Part shown: positions 1-11,236 of the stretch, piece after piece
Layout: each line of letters begins with the position of its first letter
How positions within the stretch are numbered: position 1 is the stretch's first letter
Source of the DNA: Populus alba
Taxonomy: Eukaryota > Streptophyta > Magnoliopsida > Malpighiales > Salicaceae
Assembly (NCBI RefSeq): GCF_005239225.2
Contig: NC_133288.1
Location: forward strand, 20,342,169-20,406,168
DNA: 64,000 nt
Direction of reading: 5' to 3'
Notes under the pieces: model-generated
Told to the model about the DNA's origin: nothing
Databases searched by the model: none
What the model saw: only the letters and a program-made list of their open reading frames with translations
Position numbers and translations under genes: made by a program

Positions 1-513
1 TAGAAAGCTGCTTAATGGCTAATGCATTAACTAAATAAAAGGCAACTAGGTTTCTTAGACACGACTACTTCTCCTTCTCTCGCATCATAAGCATGCCATG
101 TGCTGATTTTTAATGTTTTTCGAAGGTCCAGAAAAACCTGTTCTTGTCTCACCTTTCCGGCAATTAATTAGTCGTTAGTCCATGGAGCTCGCTATAGTTC
201 GCGCTTGAACAGTCACATCAATCCAATCAAATCATGGGTTTCTTGGGTCCTTCTGTAGGGCTTGTTCGGTCGCTTAGCTTCCTGCTGTGATTAAATGAAA
301 TGGTTTGTGGTTGGTACATTATTCAAACCAGTCATAACACCTATAATTTTCTGTTAGTTTTTATGTTTGCGGAGAAACAATCAATAAAGTGTTAGGTATC
401 AAATTAAATTGTGTTTTAGGTTGTGGGAATCATTAAAAAATGAGTTTGAAGCGTGGATTTTGTGCAACAATTTTTATATACTTTTTTAATTGAATTTCGT
501 AAAAATTTCTAAA

Positions 514-742
514 ACCCTGTTTGTTTTTGTGTTTCAAAAATATATTTAAAAAAATTTGATATTTTTTTTAATCTTTTTCTTTGATTCAAATTAATATTTT
601 TTTTTGGTATTTTCAGATCATTTTAATATGCTGATATCAAAAATAATTTTTAAAAAATAAAAAATTATTTTAATACATTTTCAAGTAAAAAAACATTTTG
701 AAAAAACAATCGCAATCATACTTCCAATACAACAACCAAATA
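514..742 (+). repeat. AT-rich MITE-like element, copy 1
   Basis: This is the clearest copy of the family. It opens with a CTGTTTGTTTTTGTGTTTC-like end, has a central TTTTAATATGCTGATATC block followed by AAAAATAATTTTTAAAAAAT, and closes with a complementary CAATCGCAATCAT...CCAAATA end. The ends are weakly inverted, with no coding capacity, which suggests a non-autonomous DNA element. The superfamily is not determined. Confidence 0.6.
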
Positions 743-1152
743 TTTTATACATGTTTTATTGCTACATATAAATTTTAACCATAATTTCTACTAAATATAT
801 ATCTAATCCAATTAATCACAACTAATCACATTCTTTTTTGAAATCACAATCATAAAACCTATCTAAAAAAAACCCGTTGTCGGACATTGACACCGTTGTT
901 GATGCATACCTTATAGGGTTTTACAAGTCTGATAAGTGTACAAGGAATTTTTCACGAACCAAGGTCATCTAGCCAAAGCCCCAGACGGACGGTTGGGCTA
1001 ATTCATCCACATTTATCCCCACCAACTATAAGGACAAGGCATGCCTACATTAAATGCATTGCATTTCCAAGACCATCTTGCATATTAGAAAATTCCAATG
1101 ATATCACATTTACTTTCAATAGTAATTTTTTCACTTTTGTTGGGGGTCGGTT

Positions 1153-1317
1153 AAAATACAATATTGTTTTTTGAAATTATTTTTTTATATATATATTTTT
1201 TATTATTTTAATATATTGATGTAAAAATAAATTATAAAAAATTAAAAATATATACTATTTTAATATATTTTTAAACAAAAATACTTTTAAAAAAATTACT
1301 ATTACACTTTTAAACTC
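1153..1317 (+). repeat. AT-rich MITE-like element, copy 2
   Basis: It has the same central block as copy 1 (ATTTTAATATATTGATGTAA, then an AAATTATAAAAAATTAAAA run) and an ATTACTATTACAC-like right end. The copy is diverged and its left end is poorly defined. Confidence 0.5.
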
Positions 1318-2670
1318 CGAAACCGTGCAGCGAAGGAATAACATGTTAAACCTTCTTTTTATCGTATATTTTTGCTTTTTATTACTTTTTTTTCCCTCCA
1401 AAATGCCAGTAATGTGTAGACTTGGTGTCCAGTCGATGAAAGCAAAGATACAAATGCAGTGTGGGGTTATAAAGCGATAGGCAACTCAACACGCTGCCCT
1501 CTTTAGTTGTGGGCCTTGATCCCTTCTTCCATATCACTTTTCCATTACAGGCCTGGTGGCCCATATGTCCCAGCTGGCTGGTCCCTCTTCGTTATTTGTC
1601 CAGACCAATTTCTCCTCTCACTCGCAGATATTAACGGGTAGTCCTACGTAACCAGGGCTTCATTTTTTTTGCCACTTTTCCTTTATTCCGCCCCTTCTAA
1701 GTAGCAATCTGCGATAGCAAGAAGAAGCTATGACCGTGAATCTCTAAACATGGGAAAGTTGGGGTCCCTGTCATCCAAATTTTGCACAAGCTTATCCATT
1801 TATACGTTGAAAGATGCTAATGGTGCACCGGCATGGGCACATGCGACTGCTATGGACTTGACGTTAGTTTGAGAGGTACATGTGTTCTGGGGCAGCACGC
1901 ATGCAGGTGATTGGTTCCATGAACTTAGACTGCAAAAGAAGTCTTCGATCTTGTCTTAATCCGTACAGTGACTGGCTTTCTTTGTCACCTCTATGGGGCC
2001 TCTGCATGTGACAATCTCACTGAGCATTGCCGGAGTATTATTTGCCAAGCTAAAGCTCAAGGATATATGTACGTGGAGTTCAAGTATGATTGGATACTTT
2101 AGGGCACTGGAGCTTTTAACCAAAGAGCAAACAATGGCAGCTAACGTTTTTGTTTGATCAACGATGGATGCGTACCATCTCTTGTTTGCAGACGGTCTTT
2201 ATTGCGAAAAAAGGATGGACAGATAAATTCTATCGAACTTTTATTTATTTATTTATTTTTATCGTTATCTCTCTTACAACTTGCAATTTACTCTACTCTT
2301 GAACTGTGTAACACACTAATTAAGAGCTACAGACAAACATTATTCTCGTACTAAATGAGAATGATGTCCTGCTATAGTAGCAAGCAAGTGCTCTTTCACA
2401 AACGACAATCCTTGCTCACAACCCTAATCTTCCCATCCCTCGTGCCATGAATCACAGCAAGCGGTGTTTTTCCCATTTCGTATTGGAGATGGTTTTTTAC
2501 TAACCCATGCCTGCTTTTTTTTTTTTTTCCTGTTATTTTTTTTTATTAATTATGACATACATTTCAATTAATTATATAAGTTGGGGTAGTTGCGGGGTGT
2601 AGAAATCGACCTTTGTCTGGTACTTTAAACGTTGAGAAACTCAAGCAGTAGGAGTGTTGGATCTTATAAG

Positions 2671-2838
2671 GTGGTGTTTGTTTATACGGTTGAATATGTT
2701 TTTTGAAAATTTATAAATTTTTTTATTTTAAATTGATTTTTTTATTGTTTCTGTATTACTTTAATATGTTGATGTTAAAAATAAATTTTAAAAAATAAAA
2801 AAATATTTTAAGAAACAATTATAACATATACTAAAATT
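2671..2838 (+). repeat. AT-rich MITE-like element, copy 3
   Basis: It begins with GTGGTGTTTGTTTATACGGT and contains the TTTAATATGTTGATGTTAAA core with the following AAATTTTAAAAAATAAAAAA run, ending near AACAATTATAACATATAC. It lies just left of the T-rich array. Confidence 0.55.
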
Positions 2839-3411
2839 GCTAAGTGTTTCCCTATGTAGTCCACAGTGAAACGCTAAGTTGTCTTTATTTTTATTTTTAT
2901 TTTTTTTTTAATTTTTTCCCCTTTTTATTTATTTATTTTTTTGTTTGTATGCCTTTATGGGTTTTTTTTTTTTTCTTTGTGTTTTTTTTCTTCTAATGAT
3001 TTTTTTTTTGTTTTATTTAATTTGTTAATGTTAAATTTTTTTTATTTAGTTATCAGACTTTTATGATACAGATCTCATGGTTTGACGAGTTAACCTGAAA
3101 CTTTTTTTTTTTTTTTTGCTTTTTTTCTTTTTAATTAATTTTTTTTGTTTAGTTTTGTTTGTTAATGTTAAATTTATTTCTATTTAATTATCAAAATTTC
3201 ATAACACATATCCCAGGCTTGACGGGTTACCCAGTTAATTCGGGGTTAACCTGTCAATTTTTTGTTATATATCTAGTTATCAAACTTTATGATGCGAATC
3301 CATGTTTGATGGGTTAACCTGGTTTGATGGGTAAACCCAATTAACTCATTTTTTTTTTCTTTTTCTTCATTATTTTTTTTTCATCCTGTTAGTTTTTTTC
3401 TTTTTAATTAA

Positions 3412-3672
3412 TCTATTTAATTATCACACTTTTATTTATCACACTTTTATGATACGACTTTGCAATCAGACCTGCATCTAAGGCTCTTAGGTTCGGTGTT
3501 GCAATTAAACTCAATTAAACTTGAGTAATGTAAGTTTAATATTATTATTAATATTATAAATATAACTCTTGGGTCAAGCGTTGTAGCTAAACCAAAGGCT
3601 CTTGGATATATCTTTGCAGAAAAACATAACACTTTTAGATTTTAGCCTTTTTTAATACTTTTTATGCAAGAA
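3412..3672 (-). repeat. Long module A1 of the T-rich array
   Basis: It starts with TATTTAATTATCACAC and contains repeated TTGCA(G)CCAGACC-like blocks around an AATATTATTATTAATATTAT core. On the minus strand a 61-codon frame is open with an ATG. The same frame occurs in modules A2 and A3, so it is a property of the repeat and not in itself evidence of a gene. Confidence 0.7.
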
Positions 3673-5208
3673 AAAAAAATTAGCTTGTGGTGTATACCTT
3701 TTTTTTTCCTTTTATAAGCCTTTTACTGTGGACTGCACAATGCAGTTCATAGTGAAAAAGATGATGTATTTAGTTTTTTTTTGTCTTTTAATTTTTTTTA
3801 ATTTAGTTTCTTAATATTAAATTTTTTCTATTTAATTATCAGACTTTCATGACATGGATCTTAGGTTTGACGTGTTAACCCAAATGATTCAGATTTTTTT
3901 TCTTTTTCTTCATTAGTTTTTTTTGTTCCTACAGGTTTGTTTTCCCTTTGCTTTTTCCTTTTTATTTTTTTTTAATTTAGTTCATTAATATTAAATCTTT
4001 TTTGTATTTAGTTATCACACTTTCATGACACGAATCTCAAGCTTGATGGGTTAACCTGATTTGGCGGGTTAACCCAGTTGATTTATATTTTTTTTCTTTT
4101 TCTTCATTAGTTTTGTTCTTCCGATTTCATCTTTTAATATTGTATGCAGTCCACAGTGAAAAGGTTGATGCCTTTACTTTAATTTCCTTTTCTTTTTCTT
4201 TGCTTTTTTTCTTTTTTTTATGCCTTTCACAATGGACTGCACAGTGCAGTTTACGGTGAAAAGGTTGATGCCTTTTTTTTAATTAATTTTTTTTATTAAA
4301 TTTTTGATATTAAAATTTTTTTATATTTAGTTATTAGACTTTTATGACACAGATCTCAAGTTTAACTGGTTAACCCGGTTAATTTAGATTTTTTTTCTTT
4401 TTCTTCATTAGTTTTTTCTTCTTTTATTTTTTCCTTTTATTTCAATTTTTTTTTTTGATTTAGTTCATCAATATTGATTTTTTTTCCTATTTAGTTATTG
4501 GTTGATGCCTTTAGTTTTTTTTTTTCTTCTTCTTTTTATGCCTTTCATAGTGGACTGCACAGTGCAGTTTACGGTGAAAAGGTTGATGCCTTTTTTTTTA
4601 ATTACTTTTTTTATTAAATTTGTTGATATCAAATTTTTTTCTATTTAGTTATCAGACTTTTATGACACAGATCTCAGGTTTGACGTGTTAAGCCGGTTAA
4701 TTTAGATTTGTTTTCTTTTTCTTCATCAGTTTTTTCTTCTTTTTATTTCAATTTTTTTTTTATTTTGATTTAGTTCATCAATATTGATTTTATTTTTTTC
4801 TATTTAGTTATTGGGTGATGCCTTTAGTTTTTTCTTTTTGCTTTTTTTCCAATTTTATGCCTTTAACTGTGGACTCTGCAATCCATAGTGAAAAGGCTAA
4901 TGCCTTTTGTTTGTTTTTTTCTTTTTAATTAATTTTTTCTATTTAATTTAGTTTGTTAATATTTGATTTTTTTTATCTAGTTATCAAACTTTCATGACAC
5001 GGATTCCGGGTTTGACCGGTTAGTTCAATTAATTCTAGGGTAACCTGTCAATTTTTTTTTTTATTTAGTTATCAAACTTTCATGACACGAATTCAGGGTT
5101 TAACAGGTTATCCTAGTTTGAAGAGTTAACCTAGTTAATTCAGATTTTTTTTTCTTCATTAGTTTTTTTCTTCTTATTAGTTTTTTTTCTTTGTTTTTTT
5201 AATTAATC

Positions 5209-5455
5209 TATTTAATTATCATACTTTTATGACACCACCTTACAGCCAAACCCACATCTAAGACTATTGAGTCTAGTATTGAAGCCAGACCCACATAAAC
5301 TTAGGTCATACAAATTTAATGTTATTATTAATATTATAAATATTACTATTGTATCAGGCGTTGCAGCCACACCAAAAACTATTGGGTATAGCTTTACAAA
5401 AAGACCTAACACTTTTAGATCTTAGTTTTTTTATATATTTTTTTATGTAAAAAAA
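5209..5455 (-). repeat. Long module A2 of the T-rich array
   Basis: It aligns along its length with A1, including the TTATTATTAATATTATAAAT core and the closing AAAGACCTAACACTTTTAGA. The minus-strand 61-codon frame is again open and begins MLGLFVKLYP. Confidence 0.7.
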
Positions 5456-6670
5456 ATTGATATGCGGTCATGTAACTAGTCTAATAAATTGAAACTAAAA
5501 TTGATAGCTATCTTTTTTTTTCATTTTTTAAGTAGTTTTTTTTTCATTTTCGTGTTTTTTATGCCTTTCATTTTTTTTTTTTGCTTCTTTCTTTGTTTTA
5601 TTTTCTTTTAATAAATTTTTTTTCTATGTTTTTTTATTTTTGTTTTTTAAGCTATTTTTTTATTTTTTTATGCCTTCCACTTTTTATTTTTTGCTTCTCT
5701 CTTTGTTTTTTTTTCTTTTAATAAATTTTGTTTTATTTAATTTAGTTTGTTAATGTTAATTTTTATATTTAGTTATCAGAATTTTATAACAGTGCTCCCG
5801 AGTTTAACAGGTTAACTTGGTTTCACGAGTTAATCTTGATTTTTTTTACTTTTTTCTTTTTAATTAATTTTTTCCGTTTACTTTAGTTTGTTATTGTTAA
5901 ATTTCTTTCTATTTAATTATCAGACTTTCATGACACATATCATAGGATTCACAGGTTAACTTGGTTTCACGGGTTAACTTGGTTTCACGGGTTAACCTGT
6001 CCATTTTTTTTTGTTTTTTTTTTCTTTTGTTAATGTTAAAAAAATTTTTATTTAGTTATCAGACCTCATGGCACGAATCTCGAGTTTAATAGGTTAATCT
6101 GATTTGATGAGTTAACCCGGAGTTTTTTTTTAACTTTTTTTTTTAATTTTTTTTGTTTAGTTTAATTTGTTAATGTTAAATTTCTTTATATTTAATTATC
6201 AGACTTTCATGACTCATATCCCTGGTTTGACGAGTTAACCTGGTTTTTATGAGGTAACCCAGTTAATTCTGGGTTAACCCGTCCATTTTTTTTCTTTTGT
6301 TAATGTTAAATTTTTTTTATTTAGTTATCAGACTTTTATGACACGGATCCCGAGTTTAATGGGTCAACCTGGTTTGACAAGGTAACCCGAAGTTTTTTTT
6401 TTTCTTTTTGATTAATTTTTTTTTGTTTAGTTTAGTTTGTTAATGTTAAATTCCTTTCTATTTAGTTATCGGACTTTCATGACACATATCCCAAGTTTGA
6501 CGGGTTAACCCGTCAACTTTTTTTTTTCTATTTAGTTATCAAACTTTCATGACATGAATCTCAGGTTTGATGGGTTAACCTCAGTTAATTCAGATTTTTT
6601 TTATTTTTCTTCATTGATTTTTTTGTTCATATTGGTTTTTTTCTTTGTTTTTTTTTTCTTTTTAATTAAA

Positions 6671-6912
6671 CTATTTAATTATCACATTTTATGACACGAT
6701 CTTGCAGCCAGACTCACATCCAAGGCTCTTGGGTCTTGTGTTGCAGCCAGACTTTAAACTTGAGTCCTGTAAGTTTAATATTATTATTAATATTATAAAT
6801 ATTACTCTTGGGTTAAGCGTTGCAGTTAGACCCAAGGCTTTTGGGTATATCTTTGCAGAAAGACCTAACACTCTTAAATCTTAGCCTTTTTATATTTTTT
6901 ATGCAAGAAAAA
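6671..6912 (-). repeat. Long module A3 of the T-rich array
   Basis: This is the third copy, with three clear TTGCAGCCAGACT/TTGCAGTTAGACC sub-blocks. The minus-strand frame is open for 60 codons, beginning MLGLSAKIYPKALGL. The plus strand also carries a 60-codon frame, which reflects the internal repeats. Confidence 0.7.
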
Positions 6913-8507
6913 AAAAATAACCGTGGGTATGCCTTTTTCTTTTTATTTCCTTTTCTTTTCTTTTTAAGCCTTTTATTGTGGACTGCATAGTGCAATACAA
7001 AGTGAAAAAGCTGATGCCTTTAGTTTTTTTCTTTTAGCTTTTTTATTTGTTTTTTTGTTTTTTAATTTACTTTCTTAATATTAAATTTTTTTCTATTTAA
7101 TTATCAGACTTTGATGACACGGATCTTAGATTTGACGGGTTAACCTAGTTGATTTAGATTTTTGTTTTTTCTTCCTATGGGTTTTTTTCTCTTTGTTTTT
7201 TCCTTTTTAATTAATCTTTTTTATAATTTAGTTCATTAATATTAAATATTTTTATATATATTTAGTTATTACACTTTCATGGTATGAATCCTAGGTTCAA
7301 ATCAGGTTAACCCAATTGATTCATATTATTTTTTTGATTAGTTTTTTTCTTCCAAATTCATCTTTTAATATTGTATGCAGTCCACAATGAAAATGCTGAT
7401 GCCTTTAGTTTTTCTTTTTATGTCTTTCACTGTGGATTGCATAGTAGAGTCCACGGTGAAAAGGCTGATGCCTTTTTTTTTTTTTCTTTTCAATAAATTT
7501 TTTTAATTTATTTTTTTGGTATTAAATTTTTTTCTATTTAGTTATTAAACTTTCATGACACGGTTCATAGGTTTGATGGGTTAAACCAATTAATTTAGAT
7601 TTGTTTTTCCTTTCTCTTCATTAGTTTTTTCTTCTTATAGTTTTTTTTTTTTTTTTAATTAATATTTCTTTGTTTAATTTAATTCATTAATATTAAATTT
7701 TTTTCTATTTAGTTATCAATTGATGCCTTTAGTTTTTTTTTCTGTTTAGTTTTTATGCCTTTGACTTTAGACTGCATAGTGCAGTTCAGACTACTTCAGA
7801 GTGAAAAAACTGATGCTTTTTGTTTTTTTTTTTGTTTTTTTACTTTTTCATTAATTTTTTTCTTTTAATTTGGTTTGTTTATGTTAATTTTTTTTTTCTA
7901 TTTAGTTATAAGACTTTCATGACACATATCTCATGTTTGATGGATTAGCTTAGTTAATTCAGATTTTTTTTCTTTTTCTTCATTAGTTTTTTTCTCCGTG
8001 TAGGTTTTTTCTTCTTTGTTTTTCCCTTTTTAATTAATTTTTTTTTAATTTGGTTCGTTGATATTAAAATTCCTTCTATTTAGTTATCAAACTTTCATGA
8101 CATGAATTTCAGGTTTGATGTGTTACCCAGTTAATTTAGATTTTTTTTCTTTTTCTTCATTAATTTTTTTTTCTTCCTATAGGTTTTTTTCTTTTAACCT
8201 AGTTAGCTTTTTTCTTTTTAATTATTATTTTTTGTTTATTTTAGTTTGTTAATGTTAAATTTTTTTCTATTTAGTTATCAAACTTTCATGACACGGATCC
8301 CGGGTGTTGACGAGTTAGCCTAGTTACTTCTGGGTAATCTGTCAATTTTTTTTCTTTTTAGTTATCAAACTTTCACGACACGAATCCAATGTTTGACGGA
8401 TTAACCTGGTTTAAAGGGTTAATCCAATTAATTTAGATTTTTTTCTTTTTTTTCATTAGTTATTTTTTTCATGCTGGTTTTTTTTTTCTATTTTTTTTTA
8501 CTTAATC

Positions 8508-8755
8508 TATTTAATTATCACACTTTTATGATATGACCTTGTAGCCAGATCCACATCCAAGGTTATTGAGTCTGGTATTGCAGTCAAATCCACTTAAACT
8601 TGGGTCATGCAAGTTTAATATTATTAGTAATATTATAAATACTACTCTTAGATCAAGCGTTGCAGCCAAACCCAAGACTATTAGGTATAACTTTGCAAAA
8701 AGACCTAACTTTTTAATTCTTAGTTTTTTTATATTTTTTATGTAAAAAAAAAAAT
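8508..8755 (-). repeat. Long module A4 of the T-rich array
   Basis: This fourth copy closes the array. The homologous minus-strand frame is still free of stops (it reads ...LGLFAKLYLIVLGLAATL...), but the ATG of the other copies is replaced by TTA, so it would not be found as an ORF. Confidence 0.65.
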
Positions 8756-8764
8756 TAATTCATG

Positions 8765-11236
8765 ACTTCGCATGGGTCATGTAACTAGTTATTATCTAAA
8801 TTTTATGGCGCACTTCTTACTAAATTTTCTATTAGCTACTTGGGATTTAACCATTAGCCCAAAACCCCAACCCATTTACTAAGCCCATACGAAGCCCCTC
8901 ACTCAAGCAATATAATCGGGCCAACGCAAGCCCACGATTAGAAGCCCTATCTAAAGGAGCGATGACAATTTCTCTCCAGCCGAAGCCTATTTGTTCGGAA
9001 ATTGGAACTGAGCAGATCAATGAAGGCACATGACATGATACGCTAATACAAGGAAATCACAGTGCCGATTCTACTTAAGAATCTTGTACAACGATGATCA
9101 TTTAGTAACGGTTTTTGCTACAAATCTCAAAATCGGATCTCCAAGCTCCTTCATTTGAGCTCTCTTTGCTCATTTGTGCTGCAATGAATGGTACCTTCTC
9201 GTTTTCTTGTATATGTTTTTGGTTGATTGTCAGTTTTTTTAATCCGTTTTGTGATTATTTTCGTTAGCTTGGCTTGGCCTTTGATTACTGATGTAGCTCA
9301 GCGTTAAGATTATTTACTGAAACTGAATTTGTTTTTCACGATTTCATGGGTTGAAAATTATGCTGTTTTGAAGGACATTTGGCATCAGTTTTCTGATGCT
9401 TTTACTCCATAATCACACTCCAAAGACTTGAAATCAATCAATTAATTATGCCTAGTTGATACAGATGTAAGCAATTAGCTATAATTGAGTGCAATTATGT
9501 TGTGCAACACTGTGGAACTCACTGTTTAGGACCCCTTTTGTTTGTGGATTGGATGTTGAAGGTGGAAGTCCTGCTCCACCAATGTCTGAAGTAGAAGAAA
9601 ATATTAGACTTGTGTGCTTTACTTCAATTTTATGGATTCTTAGTTTCGTTTAGTTTTTGGCATTTTATGGATTCTTAGCTTCGTTTAGTTTTTGGCAGCT
9701 TTGTTTAGGTTGATAAGATATCGAGGTGAAAAAAAACCTCTGTCCATGGTCGTGAAGTTTTGGCAAGAATAGGCATGGTGATGAAATTCTTGCTATTGCC
9801 AACATCGCCCAGGTATTCTTCCTTCTCTATCCTTTTAAATTTGTGATGCTTCTCTACGCATTTTCCATTGTGCCTATTGTTTAGATCCAAACACAGTCTT
9901 TGTGGAATGAAATGATACCTCTTTCATGGTTGGCCCCAGGTGTGCCCTGTCTCTCCACTGAGTCTCATATTTGAACACTTGCAAAGAGATTATTATGAAG
10001 GGTATCCACTTTCAGCTAAATTTTTTATAATGGGTGGCAGTAGTCAGTCACTCTCTCAACAAGACAGAAAAGACAGCTGAAAAATCTTTAGTTTGATCAT
10101 TTGACAGAGCATAAAAGGTGGGAAACAATCTTGGTCCACCCTGCTGATTCTAAACCCTACAATAAATCCTTGGTCAAAGCACTTTTCATAATAAAAGGTT
10201 AATTGGCTTTGCTATGAGCATGATTAAGAAAGTAGGGGTTTAGCACCTAGTCCAAGCCTCACCAAATGTTGTGATGAAATCAGCGTGGTGGTAATTCTAT
10301 TTAGAGGGGAGGAACAGTGTTTTAACATTTTATCAATCTGTTGAGGATCTGTCTAATCAAAACTGTGACCTTAGTGTTTGGCTTCATTTAAATGGTGCCC
10401 AACATGATGGTTTCATCTGAATGAAGGAGGTGAAAAGAGAGTTGATGCTAATAGCCTCTTTGATTTTGAATGACCTTTCATGTTTAGTATATGATGCAAG
10501 CATTTATATCAGAGGTAATCATGATTTGCTACCAGCTCTTCAATTTTTCAAACATTCTTGTCTCAGGTATGTGTGACCATTATTAGTGAGTTTCATACAA
10601 ATCCACAAATATTCCTTCCCCATCGACACCACAACATCTGAGTTGCCTGTTATAGCAGCAAGTTCCATTTATGACTGGCATCCATTACTGATCTCCAAAA
10701 AAGGAAAAAAAAAACTGTGGAATTATCTTGGAGTCATGACTAGTAGAGTATCATTTCTACCCAAAGCCATCCTGGGTTTGAGTTCTTGGGCCCTGTGACA
10801 TCTATCATAAATTGGCCAAAAAGGAAAAAAGAAATTTATCAGACCTTTTCAATAAGGTAAGTTACATTTGCGTAGTTCAATGTATGGTTAATCATCATAT
10901 TTTTGTATTTACTGCCATATCACTGTGAAATCTAAATCACCCTAGTTATAGGCCAACAATTATATAACTCCAAGGACTGCATTAAAATTCTTGAAGAAAC
11001 AGAGCAAAACTACAGTAGATACAATATTACCGTTTCTTTACCAGTGCTGAACAAGTTGTCTCTCATTTCTTAAGTGGTATATTGAATAAGTACAAAATCA
11101 TTACAATATTGTGACTTATTACAAGTGGTCATGAACTTCTGAATTGTATACAGTATGAAAGAAATATCTCTCAATTAGTTGTCAGGATAAAAGGTTCATA
11201 TGGTAAAACGAACTCCTCCTTCCTTGTCTCTTCATG
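8765..11236. other. Intergenic, mixed composition, possible decayed exon
   Basis: This lies downstream of the D27-like gene. From 9.1 to 11.2 kb the sequence is less AT-rich than its surroundings and non-repetitive, as expected of transcribed or recently genic DNA. No complete gene can be built. A stretch at 9741-9801 on the plus strand reads like coding sequence if one missing base is allowed (HGREVLARIG, then HGDEILAIANIAQ before a GTATTC donor-like site). I could not identify it. Confidence 0.4.

Larger units (their letters stand above)
1..2850. other. Intergenic, AT-rich, no gene recognised
   Basis: No open frame here resembles a known protein, and the two 60-66 codon frames look accidental. 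The stretch holds three copies of the common AT-rich MITE-like family, listed separately. Between about 1.3 and 2.5 kb the base composition is more balanced and could be promoter or unannotated transcript sequence, but nothing in it decides this. From about 2.5 kb it grades into the T-rich array. Confidence 0.55.
2850..8765. repeat. T-rich composite tandem array, about 5.9 kb
   Basis: The stretch is built from recurring short modules: TTTTTCTTTTTCTTCATTAG tracts, 'TTTAGTTATCAGACTTTCAT' blocks, GGGTTAACC(C/T)GG palindromes, and a GTGGACTGCACAGTGCAGT palindrome followed by GTGAAAAGGCTGATGCC. Four longer modules of about 250 bp recur at 3.41, 5.21, 6.67 and 8.51 kb, which gives a higher-order period of roughly 1.5-1.8 kb. 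It resembles a degenerate satellite or a nested, expanded non-coding repeat rather than any transposon with recognisable genes. Confidence 0.75.

Noticed and set aside
3412..8755. Array considered as a CRISPR-like or gene-family array
   Set aside because: Units are long, degenerate and T-rich in a plant nuclear context, with no spacer structure and no associated genes.
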